A stretch of DNA of 64,000 nucleotides from Onstottus_B arcticum. GTDB taxonomy: Bacteria > Acidobacteriota > Blastocatellia > UBA7656. A program made the translations under genes and the position numbers. The notes under the pieces were generated by a model. It was not told where the DNA came from. It searched no databases and saw only the letters and a list, made by a program, of their open reading frames with translations. Every line of letters starts with the position of its first letter. Position 1 is the stretch's first letter. Below are positions 39,750-47,745 of the stretch, one piece after another. Location of the stretch: assembly GCA_038040485.1 (NCBI GenBank), contig JBBPIE010000036.1, positions 1 through 64,000 on the forward strand, in the 5' to 3' direction.

Positions 39750-40273
39750 ACACTCCCAGGAACGACGACAGCACGCCGGCGGCCGACCGCCGCCTATCAG
39801 CACTTCACGTCGCGTTGATCGAACCGGAGATCCCGCCGAACACCGGCAACATAGCCAGGCTCTGCGCGGCCACTTTTACGCCGTTGCACCTGGTAGGCAA
39901 GCTGGGGTTTAGAACCGACGACAAAGCGGTACGGCGAGCCGGGCTGGACTACTGGAACGACGTCGAGCTTCGGTACCATTTGAATATCGAGGGGCTCTAC
40001 GAAGCGCTGCCGGGATGCCGGTTCTTGTACTTCACAACAAAGGCCGAGCGCGCCTACACGGATTTTCAGTACGCGGTGAACGACTGTCTTGTGTTTGGGA
40101 GGGAGACTCGCGGTTTGCCTGACGACTTGCTGAGCGCAAACCGGGAGCGCTGTTTGACAATCCCGATGCCCAACAAGCGAGTGCGCTCACTAAATCTGGC
40201 GACATCCGTGGGGATTGCACTCTATGAAGCGCTAAGACATCTGTCCACGAATAACACGAATCATCGCAAATAG
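39746..40273 (+). CDS. trmL: tRNA (cytidine/uridine-34-2'-O)-methyltransferase TrmL, SPOUT family
   Basis: 175-aa SPOUT methyltransferase that methylates the 2'-O of the wobble nucleotide of tRNA-Leu. Knot-type motifs: HVALIEPEIPPNTGNIARLCAATFTPLHLVGKLGF, DYWNDVEL, CLVFGRETRGLPDDLL and IPMPNKRVRSLNLATSVGIALYEALR (the terminal SAM-binding knot). Length is typical. ATG 39746 overlaps the Nudix stop. Immediately downstream is a diverged, in-frame copy of its residues 52-84 (40287-40391), flanked by inverted arms. Confidence 0.93.
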   Translation: MNTPRNDDSTPAADRRLSALHVALIEPEIPPNTGNIARLCAATFTPLHLVGKLGFRTDDKAVRRAGLDYWNDVELRYHLNIEGLYEALPGCRFLYFTTKAERAYTDFQYAVNDCLVFGRETRGLPDDLLSANRERCLTIPMPNKRVRSLNLATSVGIALYEALRHLSTNNTNHRK

Positions 40274-40403
40274 TCGCAGGTCACTCAAGCTCGGGTCTAG
40301 AACCGACAACGATGCCGGGCGCCGGCGCGCCGAGTTCGACTGCTGGAACGAAGTGAGCTTCCGACCATCTGAGCGCATTGGCGGAGATTAGTGTTATTCG
40401 CGG
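40245..40403. repeat. inverted repeat CCACGAATAACACGAATC / GATTAGTGTTATTCGCGG
   Basis: Left arm 40245-40262 overlaps the last codons of trmL; right arm 40386-40403 overlaps the stop codon of the trmL-like fragment. Perfect pairing across CGAATAACAC. The pair encloses the trmL-derived remnant, so it may mark the boundaries of a local rearrangement, or be an independent REP-like element caught inside. Confidence 0.65.
40287..40391 (+). pseudogene. degenerate in-frame fragment of trmL
   Basis: Translating 40287-40391 gives KLGSRTDNDAGRRR, AEFDCWNEVSF, RPSERIGGD-stop, which aligns residue by residue with trmL residues 52-84 (KLGFRTDDKAVRR, AGLDYWNDVEL, RYHLNIEGL), with one codon inserted. DNA identity is high around AGAACCGAC and CTGGAACGA. 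The frame is kept without stops until 40389-40391, but both ends of the gene are missing, so it is a relic, not a gene. Confidence 0.75.
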
Positions 40404-40415
40404 AGCCTAAGTAGC

Positions 40416-40454
40416 AAAAAAAGCGGGCCGACGACGCAGCGCGCGGTCGGCCCT
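40416..40454 (-). terminator. intrinsic terminator of the M48 protease gene
   Basis: On the minus strand, GGGCCGACCGCGCGC pairs with GCGTCGTCGGCCC (with a loop) and is followed by GCTTTTTTTGC. A strong GC-rich stem and a 7-T tract, 40 bp downstream of the M48 stop at 40494. Typical Rho-independent terminator. Confidence 0.8.
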
Positions 40455-40493
40455 CAGCTTACGGAGGAGTGATGAGAGAAAAACAGGAACAGG

Positions 40494-41591
40494 CTATGGT
40501 TTTTTGTCGGGCGGCTTACCGTCACCATCGCGCCGCTTCAAAGTAGGTTTCTCTTTGGGCTCTTCGGCGCCAGTGGTTTGAGTCTGGTCGTCTCCGCCTT
40601 CTTTCCGTCGTTTCAACGTAGGCCGGCCTTGCTTCGAGTCCCGGCCGCCCGCCTCCAGCGTCTTCGCGTTGGTCAGTGCGAGAAGTCGCCCTTTCACACG
40701 ATTGAACTCCGACGTGCTGACGGTGTACTCGTCACGATCCGAGAACCTGCCCAGCAGGTCGCGCACTTTGACTATGCGATCGGGCGTCGGCGGATGCGAG
40801 CCAAACAGCTTCGATAGAGTGCCCGGTTTCTTCTTTTCTTTCTTTTCGAGCTTCTCAAAGAAGCTGAGGAAGTTATTCGGATCGTAGCCGGCAGCCCACA
40901 GATACTGGGCGCCCAGCTTGTCCGCTTCCGCCTCGGCTCCGCGGTTGAATTTCAAGAAGGTCAGAGGAACGCCGATCTGCGCAGCTTGATAGGCGATGTA
41001 TCCGAGCCCCCCGGTCATAAAGATCAACGGGATCATCGCGTAGTTCGCAAGCGTGGCCTTCGAAGCCTGCTCCACGCCGTGGCGAGCCGCAACGTGCCCG
41101 ATCTCGTGGGCCATCACTCCTGCCAGCTCGGCCTCCGTGTCCGCGGCAAGAATGCAGCCCTTGTTTACGTACAGAAACCCACCGGGCAGCGCGAAGGCGT
41201 TGACGTCGTCTGAGTCAAGCACCTTGATCGTAAAAGGAATCTTGGCGTCCGAGTGAAGCGCCAGGTTCTGCCCAACACGATTTATGTATTCGGAGATCAC
41301 CGGGTCGTCGATGAACTTGCCCTGCCGGTCAACGTCGGCGGCCAGCCCCCGCCCGATCCCAACTTCCTTTTCGAGTGAGTAGAAGTCGATCTGGTGTTTG
41401 TTGATGTTTCGTTTCCCGATCATCAGCGGATTTTCATCATCGGCAAGTTTTCCCTTGGGAGCGGGTGTGCCAGATTGCGTAGCCGCCGGGTCTTGTTTGG
41501 TGGCCTTGTTGTCCTGTGCAAACAAGGTCGCGGGCGCCGCGATTAACGCCGCCAGAGTGAGAACAGTAACGCGCTTAAAGATTTTCTTCAT
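40494..41591 (-). CDS. M48-family zinc metalloprotease, secreted
   Basis: 365-aa exported protease of the HtpX/BepA/Ste24 class. Signal peptide (VTVLTLAALIAAPATLFA) to about residue 25. The zinc motif HEIGHVAARHGVEQ has H162, E163 and H166, with the third ligand in NRGAEAEADKLGAQYLW. The C-terminal region (YTVSTSEFNRVKGRLLALTNAK) is followed by a long Lys/Arg/Pro-rich tail (TLKRRDGDGKPPDKK, repeated twice as PTLKRR). Likely envelope quality control, by analogy with BepA. ATG 41591 with CAGGAG before it; strong terminator downstream. Confidence 0.9.
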   Translation of the reverse strand: MKKIFKRVTVLTLAALIAAPATLFAQDNKATKQDPAATQSGTPAPKGKLADDENPLMIGKRNINKHQIDFYSLEKEVGIGRGLAADVDRQGKFIDDPVISEYINRVGQNLALHSDAKIPFTIKVLDSDDVNAFALPGGFLYVNKGCILAADTEAELAGVMAHEIGHVAARHGVEQASKATLANYAMIPLIFMTGGLGYIAYQAAQIGVPLTFLKFNRGAEAEADKLGAQYLWAAGYDPNNFLSFFEKLEKKEKKKPGTLSKLFGSHPPTPDRIVKVRDLLGRFSDRDEYTVSTSEFNRVKGRLLALTNAKTLEAGGRDSKQGRPTLKRRKEGGDDQTQTTGAEEPKEKPTLKRRDGDGKPPDKKP

Positions 41592-41755
41592 TCTGCAAAC
41601 TCCTGGTTGAATAAGACGGCAGCGGCTTGGAATTCGTCCGCACGGGACGCGCTGATGCTCATGCTTGCCCGCCTTGTGGGATTATACCGATCACTCATTA
41701 GAGGCCGGTTAGATGCCAATTATAAATCGCTAATTTCTTGGAGCAAAGATCGCGG

Positions 41756-43126
41756 CTACTTCCTGGAACCGGCTGCCCTGTTTTTGTGATCATCGATGAC
41801 GAAGTGGCCGCGTATCAAGTCGACCCCGATCGACGCGCCGTGCGGCGGGCGCAGCGTCAGCGATGGGTTCGATATTGCTTCGAGCCACGGGCGGCGGTTT
41901 CCGGTGAGTATCAAGAAAGCCTTCTCGCTGCTCCAAAATGGAGTCGCCTGGAGTGGTCCGGCCGCCGCGACGATTCGGCTTGGCGCGATCTCGAGGTTTC
42001 CGGTCCGGATCCTTGGAACCTCCGAATCAAATCCCAGCAGCGAAGTCTCTGCAAGCGACGCGAAGTCGCAGGGGTAAGGCGGCCTTTCGTTGAGGTCGGC
42101 AAGCGCGGTTCCCAGCTTTTGAAACAACTCGAGCGCGCCCTTGCCGGCCATGTCAGCCAGCTCCGTCAGATAAGCGGCAAGCGAAAGCTCGTGCTCGCCT
42201 TCAAGATATATGGCCGTCGAGTTCGAACCCTGGTGAATTGCTCGCAGCGTGACGTCGGACTCAGTCGGACGCGCGGAGCGGAACGCGCAAAGATGTGAAA
42301 GCAGCACCGCCAGCACGTCGTCGGTCACGCGGCCTTCAACCAGAATCTGGGCGATCGGTTTCCCAAGGATTCCGATAAACACTTCCTGCAACGAAGCTCG
42401 TTCTTCCTCCCCCTCCTCGGAAGAGATGTCCACCCATTCAGCCCACGCATCTGCAAGCTTTACTCCCGGAAAGCGCGCATCGTGCAACTTCGCGCCCGTC
42501 AAGTTGCAGCCGCTCAGATCAACACCGGCCAGCTCCGCGCCACGCAAATTGCAGTCGGCCAGGGAGCTGGCCGAGAGGTTGGCGCCCGTAAGGTTTGCGC
42601 TGACCAGCGAGCAGCCGTCGAGCCGGACGCCCGATAGGTCGGTGTACGAGAGGTCTGCGCCATCCAGCGTCGCGCCGGTCAGGTTGCTCCCAGCCATTTG
42701 GGCCATCCTGATGTAGGCGCCCGACAAGTTCGCGCCGCTCAAGTCCGTTTCATTTAAGAAAGTGCCAACCATGAACGCGCCGCTTAGCAATGCGCCTCGG
42801 AGGTCGGCTCCGGTCATGTCCGCCGCGCTCAGATCCGCGCGGCTTAAGTCGGCGTTGTTCAGCACGGTTCCTATCATGCTCGACTCGACCAGGTTCGCGC
42901 CCATCAGCATGGCTTCGGTGAGGATCGCCCCGCTCAGAAAGCACCCGGTCAGCCGCGCTTCTCTCAAGTCTGCGCGAGAGAGTTCGGCCATCCGCAGATT
43001 CGCCTCAGCCAGGTCGGCGTGCGCCAGGTCCATCGCCGAAAGATCGGTCCTGACCAGGTTCACTCCGCGAAGACTCTCACCACAAGCGATGCGGTCAAGG
43101 ATCTCGCCTCTCGATAGCTGCGGCAT
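41756..43126 (-). CDS. pentapeptide-repeat protein with a C-terminal unknown domain
   Basis: 456-aa protein. Residues of about 15-240 are A(D/N)LXX pentapeptide repeats (NLVRTDLSAMDLAHADLAEANL, GADLRGALLSGAFMVGTFL, LSGANLSGAYIRMAQM) that form a right-handed beta-helix. Residues 240-456 (ERASLQEVFIGILGKPIAQILVEGRV, AIYLEGEHELSLAAYLTELADMAGK) look alpha/beta and are not recognised. Pentapeptide proteins sometimes mimic DNA to inhibit gyrase, or serve as modular scaffolds. ATG 43126. A small orphan frame with coding character begins 13 bp upstream on the opposite strand. Confidence 0.85.
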   Translation of the reverse strand: MPQLSRGEILDRIACGESLRGVNLVRTDLSAMDLAHADLAEANLRMAELSRADLREARLTGCFLSGAILTEAMLMGANLVESSMIGTVLNNADLSRADLSAADMTGADLRGALLSGAFMVGTFLNETDLSGANLSGAYIRMAQMAGSNLTGATLDGADLSYTDLSGVRLDGCSLVSANLTGANLSASSLADCNLRGAELAGVDLSGCNLTGAKLHDARFPGVKLADAWAEWVDISSEEGEEERASLQEVFIGILGKPIAQILVEGRVTDDVLAVLLSHLCAFRSARPTESDVTLRAIHQGSNSTAIYLEGEHELSLAAYLTELADMAGKGALELFQKLGTALADLNERPPYPCDFASLAETSLLGFDSEVPRIRTGNLEIAPSRIVAAAGPLQATPFWSSEKAFLILTGNRRPWLEAISNPSLTLRPPHGASIGVDLIRGHFVIDDHKNRAAGSRK

Positions 43127-43138
43127 TATTGTCTCAAG

Positions 43139-43249
43139 GTGGATAGGAACGCGAAGGGGCCGCGGATTCTCATCGAACTCATTGGCGAAGACGACAAGAA
43201 GATGTGGGACGCCGTCTGCCAGACTATGTTAGCCGTTGGGGGCGAGTGA
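43139..43249 (+). pseudogene. short orphan frame resembling a protein C-terminus
   Basis: A 36-codon GTG-start frame, VDRNAKGPRILIELIG, EDDKKMWDAVCQTMLAVGGE-stop, with the composition of a real alpha/beta protein end and codon bias like its neighbours. It is closed upstream by a TAG at 43115 inside the pentapeptide gene on the opposite strand. It is probably the remnant of a gene truncated by arrival of the pentapeptide gene, or a small gene; no match to a family can be made by eye. Confidence 0.35.
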
Positions 43250-43289
43250 GTAAATACTATTCTCAAACTCAAGGAGCGGCCGTTGATCA

Positions 43290-43952
43290 TCAGCAGCCGG
43301 GGGCGCGGCTTATTCCCGCTTTGAGCCGAGCCAATTCCTGAATCTCCTCGGCAAGCTCGAGCGTGCGCTGCGACGCTTGTCGCGCGAGATGTTGCTCGTC
43401 TTCCGTCAACTCGTAGCGCGCCAGCAAAGATCGGCCCAGCAAGTGATGATGCTGCTCGTCGGGCTGGATGTGGTTGCGATACAACGCAGCCGTCTCATGG
43501 TCACCGCGCTCCTCGCAAAACTCGATAAAGCGTTCATTCCGAACCAGAGCGATGCCCTCTCTCGTGAATTGCGCGGCTGCAACGCGAGCGACTGTGCTCT
43601 GCAGTTGATGCAAGTACTCAAACAGTCCCGAGTAGCCTCCCTCGCGCGGGTCGATCTTCGACGCGTCGACACCAAGACTTGCCAGCCGCTCTGAAATGAG
43701 CCGGTAGTGCCTCGCCTCGTCGCCCACCTGGCGCGCAAAAGCGAGCTTCACATCGAGTTCCGAAGTCGTAGAAATCCACAAGGCCGCAATCTCGCTGGCT
43801 TCAAGCTCGTTCTTGAGCGCAACTCGAAGCAACCGCTCGACCGTTAGTGTTTCGGGTGCTTCACCCGCGGCGCTTAACTCGCCGAGCCGGTCGAGAGTTC
43901 GGCGATTCTCTTCTTCCAACGCCGCAACAAACGCTTCGCCTGTTATTGCCAT
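43290..43952 (-). CDS. ferritin-like diiron-fold protein
   Basis: 220-aa all-helical protein. Four-helix-bundle character with repeated Glu/His pairs: LLRVALKNELEASEIAALWI, RQVGDEARHYRLISERLASLG, TREGIALVRNERFIEFCEER and NHIQPDEQHHHLLGRSLL. The ExxH-type ligand sets in helices 2 and 4 (DEARHY, DEQHHH) fit a diiron ferritin-like domain. Related families include bacterioferritin-like and MiaE-like proteins; the exact substrate or iron-storage role cannot be assigned. ATG 43952 with GGGGATTG nearby. Transcribed away from secA. Confidence 0.7.
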   Translation of the reverse strand: MAITGEAFVAALEEENRRTLDRLGELSAAGEAPETLTVERLLRVALKNELEASEIAALWISTTSELDVKLAFARQVGDEARHYRLISERLASLGVDASKIDPREGGYSGLFEYLHQLQSTVARVAAAQFTREGIALVRNERFIEFCEERGDHETAALYRNHIQPDEQHHHLLGRSLLARYELTEDEQHLARQASQRTLELAEEIQELARLKAGISRAPGC

Positions 43953-44256
43953 GTCAATCCCCGTCCACCATTATCCAACTAACTCGGCAGATTATAGCAA
44001 TAACCACAGCAGCGGCGAACTCAACACCCTACTCGCTGATCGCCCGATTTGACGCGCACTTCGACCATCCCCTAGAATTCATCGTGGTATCGCCGCCTAA
44101 TGTGAACGTTGACTGTGAGCGCAGTCAACCAAAACCGACGCAGCCTGTTGCCGGGGCACGCTGGCTTTGAGCGGCGAGCCGAGGGAACGGGCTCAATTAA
44201 TTTGTGGAGGGGTTGGTGTCAGGGCGTAACAAGACCAGAACCAGAGAAAAGCAGAT
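43953..44256. other. 304-bp intergenic region upstream of secA
   Basis: Between the divergent ferritin-like gene and secA. A perfect 8-bp stem (GTTGACTG / CAGTCAAC, 44108-44115 and 44122-44129) with loop TGAGCG lies in the probable secA leader. No other gene or clear promoter box is seen. The ribosome site of secA is weak (AGAAAAGCAG before ATG 44257). Confidence 0.4.
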
Positions 44257-47118
44257 ATGACCGTAATATTCAATAAAGTAGCAACAAAGATATTCGGGAG
44301 CGCGAACGAGCGACTGCTCAAGCGACTGTGGCCCGTGGTCGCGGAGATCAACGCACTCGAGCCGGAAATGCAGCGCTTGTCGGATGACGAGTTGCGCGAA
44401 CGCACTGTCAGATTTCGAGAGCAAGTCGAGAAGCGAATGTCAGGCGCGGAGCTGGCCGGTGGCACGCCCGAAGAACAAAAGAAAGCGCTGCGGGGGGCGA
44501 TTGACGAGGCTCTCGACGAAGTGCTCGTCGAAGCATTCGCCGTCGTTCGCGAAGCTTCCGTCCGTTCCACAGGCATGCGCCACTTCGACGTTCAGTTGAT
44601 CGGCGGCATGGTATTGCATCGGGGAATGATCGCCGAGATGAGAACCGGCGAAGGTAAGACGCTGGCCGCAACGCTGCCGGCTTACCTCAACGCTCTCTCC
44701 GGACGCGGCGTTCACGTGGTCACCGTCAACGACTACCTCGCCAAACGCGACACCGAGTGGATGGGCAAAATCTATCGCTTCCTCGGCCTGACTGTCGGCT
44801 GCATACAGCACGACATGGACGATCAGGAACGGAAAGAAGCATACGGCGAGGACATCACCTACGGAACCAACAACGAGTTCGGCTTCGATTACCTCCGCGA
44901 CAACATGAAGTTCGAACCGTCAGCGATGGTGCAACGCGGTCACTACTACGCGATCGTCGACGAAGTTGACTCGATCCTCATCGATGAAGCCCGAACTCCG
45001 TTGATCATCTCGGGAGCGTCCGAAGAATCGACCGAAAAGTACTACCTGGCGAACGACTGCATGATCAAGCTCAAAGGCGCGCAGCAGAAGCGCGTTGCGG
45101 AGCTCAAGGGAGCTAACGGCGACATCGATCTCAAACAAGACCCGCGGTTGGTATACCACCTCGACGAAAGACAACATTCGGCCTCGCTCACCGAAGAGGG
45201 AGTCGAAGAAGCAGAGCGGTTGAGCGGGGTGAGCAACCTCTACGACCCCGCAAACATGGAGTTGCTGCATTGCATCGAGCAGTCGCTCAAGGCTCACACG
45301 CTTTACCACCTCGACAAACAGTACATCGTCAAGGACGGCGAGGTGATCATCGTCGACGAATTCACCGGGCGCGTTATGCCTGGCCGCCGCTGGAGCGATG
45401 GTTTGCATCAGGCGGTCGAATCTAAAGAGGGCGTAAAGATCGAAGCCGAGAACCAGACCCTCGCAACTGTCACCCTTCAGAATTACTTCCGAATGTACGT
45501 CAAGCTCGCGGGCATGACCGGAACCGCCGAGACCGAAGCTTCGGAATTCGCGAACATCTACAAGCTCGATGTCGCCGTCATTCCGACCAACCAGGAGATG
45601 ATTCGCAAGGACCACTCCGATGTGATCTATAGAACCGAGCGCGAAAAGTGGGACGCGGTGGCGAAAGAGATCAAGGAGCTTCACGAGAAGGGTCAGCCGG
45701 TTCTTGTGGGCACAGTGTCGGTCGAGAATTCTGAGAACGTGTCCGCGCAGCTCAAGAAGCTGCGAGTTCCCCACAACGTGCTGAATGCCAAGCCCGAGCA
45801 CGCGGGCCGCGAAGCCGACACAGTTGCGCAAGCCGGCCGCAAGGCGCAGGTCACGATAGCCACGAACATGGCTGGCCGCGGGACTGACATCTTGCTGGGC
45901 GGCAACCCCGAGTTCCTGGCCAGGCACTATCTCAAAGAAAAGGAAATCAACCCCGACGAAGCCACCGAGCAGCAGTGGCAGGACGCGCTCACTCGCGCGA
46001 AGCGGGTCACCGACGCCGAACACGAGGAAGTCGTCGACTGCGGCGGCCTGCACATACTTGGGACGGAGCGGCACGAGTCGCGTCGCATCGACAACCAGCT
46101 CCGAGGACGCTCGGGGCGGCAGGGTGATCCGGGCTCGTCGCGGTTTTATCTTTCGCTCGAAGACGATCTGATGCGCATCTTCGGCGGCGAGCGAATCAAG
46201 GGCTTGATGTTGCGGCTTGGTATGGAAGAAGGCGTTCCGATCGAGTCGCGGCTTGTCTCAAAGCGAATCGAAGGCGCGCAGAAGTCGGTCGAAGGTCACA
46301 ACTTCTCGATCCGCAAACACCTGCTCGAGTACGACGACGTGATGAACAAGCAGCGTGAAGCTGTCTACAGCATCCGCCGTCAGCTTTTGATCGGCTTCGA
46401 GGGCGAGTCTTCGGAAGAGCAAAACGCAAACCAGCGCGAATACATTCTCGGCATCGCCGAAGGCATCTTCGACTCTCTAGTCGATCAGTTCATGCAAAAG
46501 GATCAGCGTCCCGACGAATGGGACATGACCGGATTGAGAGAACAGCTTCGGCTTGTCTTCAGTTTTGATCCCGAACACGAAGGCGTGCGGCTTGGCGAGA
46601 TCGGTCCGGTCGAAGCCCGCGAGGCGCTGTGGCCCAGGCTCGAAGCAAAGTACTCCGACAAGGAAGTTCAGCTTGGCGTCGAGGCGATGCGCAACCTCGA
46701 ACGCTACATCATGCTGAACATCGTGGACGCGCAATGGAAAGACCACTTGCTGGCGCTCGATCACTTGAAAGAGGGCATCAGCTTGCGGGGCTACGGGCAG
46801 AAGGACCCGCTGGTCGAGTACAAACGCGAGTCTTACCACTTGTTCGAAGCGATGCTCGATCGCATCGACACCGAGACAGTCCGTTACCTGTTCAACTTTC
46901 AAGTGCAGGTGAGCGAGCCGGTAGAACAACAGCTACTCGAGCGCCGCCGCCGCCAGCGCCGCGGACGGGTCGCCTTCACCAAGGCTAACGAGACAGCGTT
47001 TGCGGGAGGCGAAGAGGAAACCGCAAAGCCGATTCGCAACAAAGGCCCTCGCGTCGGCCGCAACGACCCGTGCCCTTGCGGATCAGGGAAGAAGTACAAG
47101 AGATGCTGCGGCGCGTAG
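44257..47118 (+). CDS. secA: preprotein translocase ATPase SecA
   Basis: 953-aa motor of the Sec pathway, pushing unfolded preproteins through SecYEG. Family landmarks: GGMVLHRGMIAEMRTGEGKTL with Walker A near residue 135, DEVDSILIDEARTPLIISG (DEAD-type), ATNMAGRGTDILLGGNPEF, ESRRIDNQLRGRSGRQGDPGSSRFYLSLEDDLMR, and NDPCPCGSGKKYKRCC as the C-terminal zinc/SecB-binding motif. Length is normal. The variable linker near residue 900 is rich in Arg/Gln. It begins after a leader with a small stem-loop. Not in an operon with other sec genes here. Confidence 0.97.
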   Translation: MTVIFNKVATKIFGSANERLLKRLWPVVAEINALEPEMQRLSDDELRERTVRFREQVEKRMSGAELAGGTPEEQKKALRGAIDEALDEVLVEAFAVVREASVRSTGMRHFDVQLIGGMVLHRGMIAEMRTGEGKTLAATLPAYLNALSGRGVHVVTVNDYLAKRDTEWMGKIYRFLGLTVGCIQHDMDDQERKEAYGEDITYGTNNEFGFDYLRDNMKFEPSAMVQRGHYYAIVDEVDSILIDEARTPLIISGASEESTEKYYLANDCMIKLKGAQQKRVAELKGANGDIDLKQDPRLVYHLDERQHSASLTEEGVEEAERLSGVSNLYDPANMELLHCIEQSLKAHTLYHLDKQYIVKDGEVIIVDEFTGRVMPGRRWSDGLHQAVESKEGVKIEAENQTLATVTLQNYFRMYVKLAGMTGTAETEASEFANIYKLDVAVIPTNQEMIRKDHSDVIYRTEREKWDAVAKEIKELHEKGQPVLVGTVSVENSENVSAQLKKLRVPHNVLNAKPEHAGREADTVAQAGRKAQVTIATNMAGRGTDILLGGNPEFLARHYLKEKEINPDEATEQQWQDALTRAKRVTDAEHEEVVDCGGLHILGTERHESRRIDNQLRGRSGRQGDPGSSRFYLSLEDDLMRIFGGERIKGLMLRLGMEEGVPIESRLVSKRIEGAQKSVEGHNFSIRKHLLEYDDVMNKQREAVYSIRRQLLIGFEGESSEEQNANQREYILGIAEGIFDSLVDQFMQKDQRPDEWDMTGLREQLRLVFSFDPEHEGVRLGEIGPVEAREALWPRLEAKYSDKEVQLGVEAMRNLERYIMLNIVDAQWKDHLLALDHLKEGISLRGYGQKDPLVEYKRESYHLFEAMLDRIDTETVRYLFNFQVQVSEPVEQQLLERRRRQRRGRVAFTKANETAFAGGEEETAKPIRNKGPRVGRNDPCPCGSGKKYKRCCGA

Positions 47119-47128
47119 CAGTAGATTT

Positions 47129-47149
47129 GCCCGCGCTGAGCGGGCTTGA
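47129..47149 (+). terminator. possible terminator after secA
   Basis: GCCCGC at 47129-47134 pairs with GCGGGC at 47140-47145 with the loop GCTGA, then TTGATGG. The stem is GC rich but the T-run is weak, so termination may be only partial. It sits 11 bp after the secA stop and separates it from the convergent minus-strand genes. Confidence 0.4.
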
Positions 47150-47166
47150 TGGAAACAGCTACCGCG

Positions 47167-47745
47167 TCAGTTACCCGACGAGGCCCGCGCGATCAATGCC
47201 ACTACATCCTCCGGACAACGGCTCTTGATTCGCTGCCAGTTTGAGATGGACTCGGCCATCAGCTTCTTGCGTCCTTCGTGAGGATACTTCAAGGTTTGCC
47301 GAAGAACCACGAGTTGTTTGAAGTATGTGTCTTTGACGTTTGCATCTGCCCGAATCTCGTTCCATCTCCAATCAGCCGGAAGCGACAGACCTGCAAGAAT
47401 GAAGACCTCGACTTCTTGCCAGGCAACTTCCGCGAGGAACCGTCGCGCTTGTGGTAGCAACTCGATAGACAGGGTACTCTCGATCTGATCGGTGCGTTGT
47501 TTTCGTCCTGCATTGCCATCGCGGTCAACAACGAGAATAAAGAGGTTTACCATTGGGTAAAGCGCTATTACCTCTCGAAGCGCTGAGATGTTCAGAGCGG
47601 CTTGCACTCCCTGGAAGTTCGGATTTCTGCAAACCTGCACCTGCGCCTTGCGACCGCAATCTCGCATGATTCGGTCAATAAGCGGCTTGAGTATGTGCTC
47701 GTCTTTCGTGAAGTCTTCCGGGATGACCAACACGTTGAAACTCAT
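47167..47745 (-). CDS. TOPRIM-like (DUF4276-type) effector protein paired with an AAA ATPase
   Basis: 192-aa protein. NVLVIPEDFTKDEHILKPLI (with Glu10) and NLFILVVDRDGNAG (Asp74, Asp76) form the E and DxD motifs of a TOPRIM nuclease fold. The rest is alpha/beta, with a Trp-rich segment (LSLPADWRWNEI). It is the second gene of an overlapping pair: its ATG 47745 overlaps the stop of the ATPase gene by the 4-bp ATGA junction. In systems such as PARIS (AriA/AriB) and OLD nucleases, an ABC-type ATPase is coupled to a TOPRIM protein that acts when phage proteins are sensed. I infer the same job here. Confidence 0.75.
   Translation of the reverse strand: MSFNVLVIPEDFTKDEHILKPLIDRIMRDCGRKAQVQVCRNPNFQGVQAALNISALREVIALYPMVNLFILVVDRDGNAGRKQRTDQIESTLSIELLPQARRFLAEVAWQEVEVFILAGLSLPADWRWNEIRADANVKDTYFKQLVVLRQTLKYPHEGRKKLMAESISNWQRIKSRCPEDVVALIARASSGN

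Noticed and set aside
42210..42225. tRNA T-loop-like word GAGTTCGAACCCT
   Set aside because: It lies inside the pentapeptide-protein gene and has no acceptor, D or anticodon arms around it.
44920..46074. 384-aa antisense frame inside secA
   Set aside because: Same cause: the complement of secA stays open because of third-base GC bias. No motif or ribosome site supports it.
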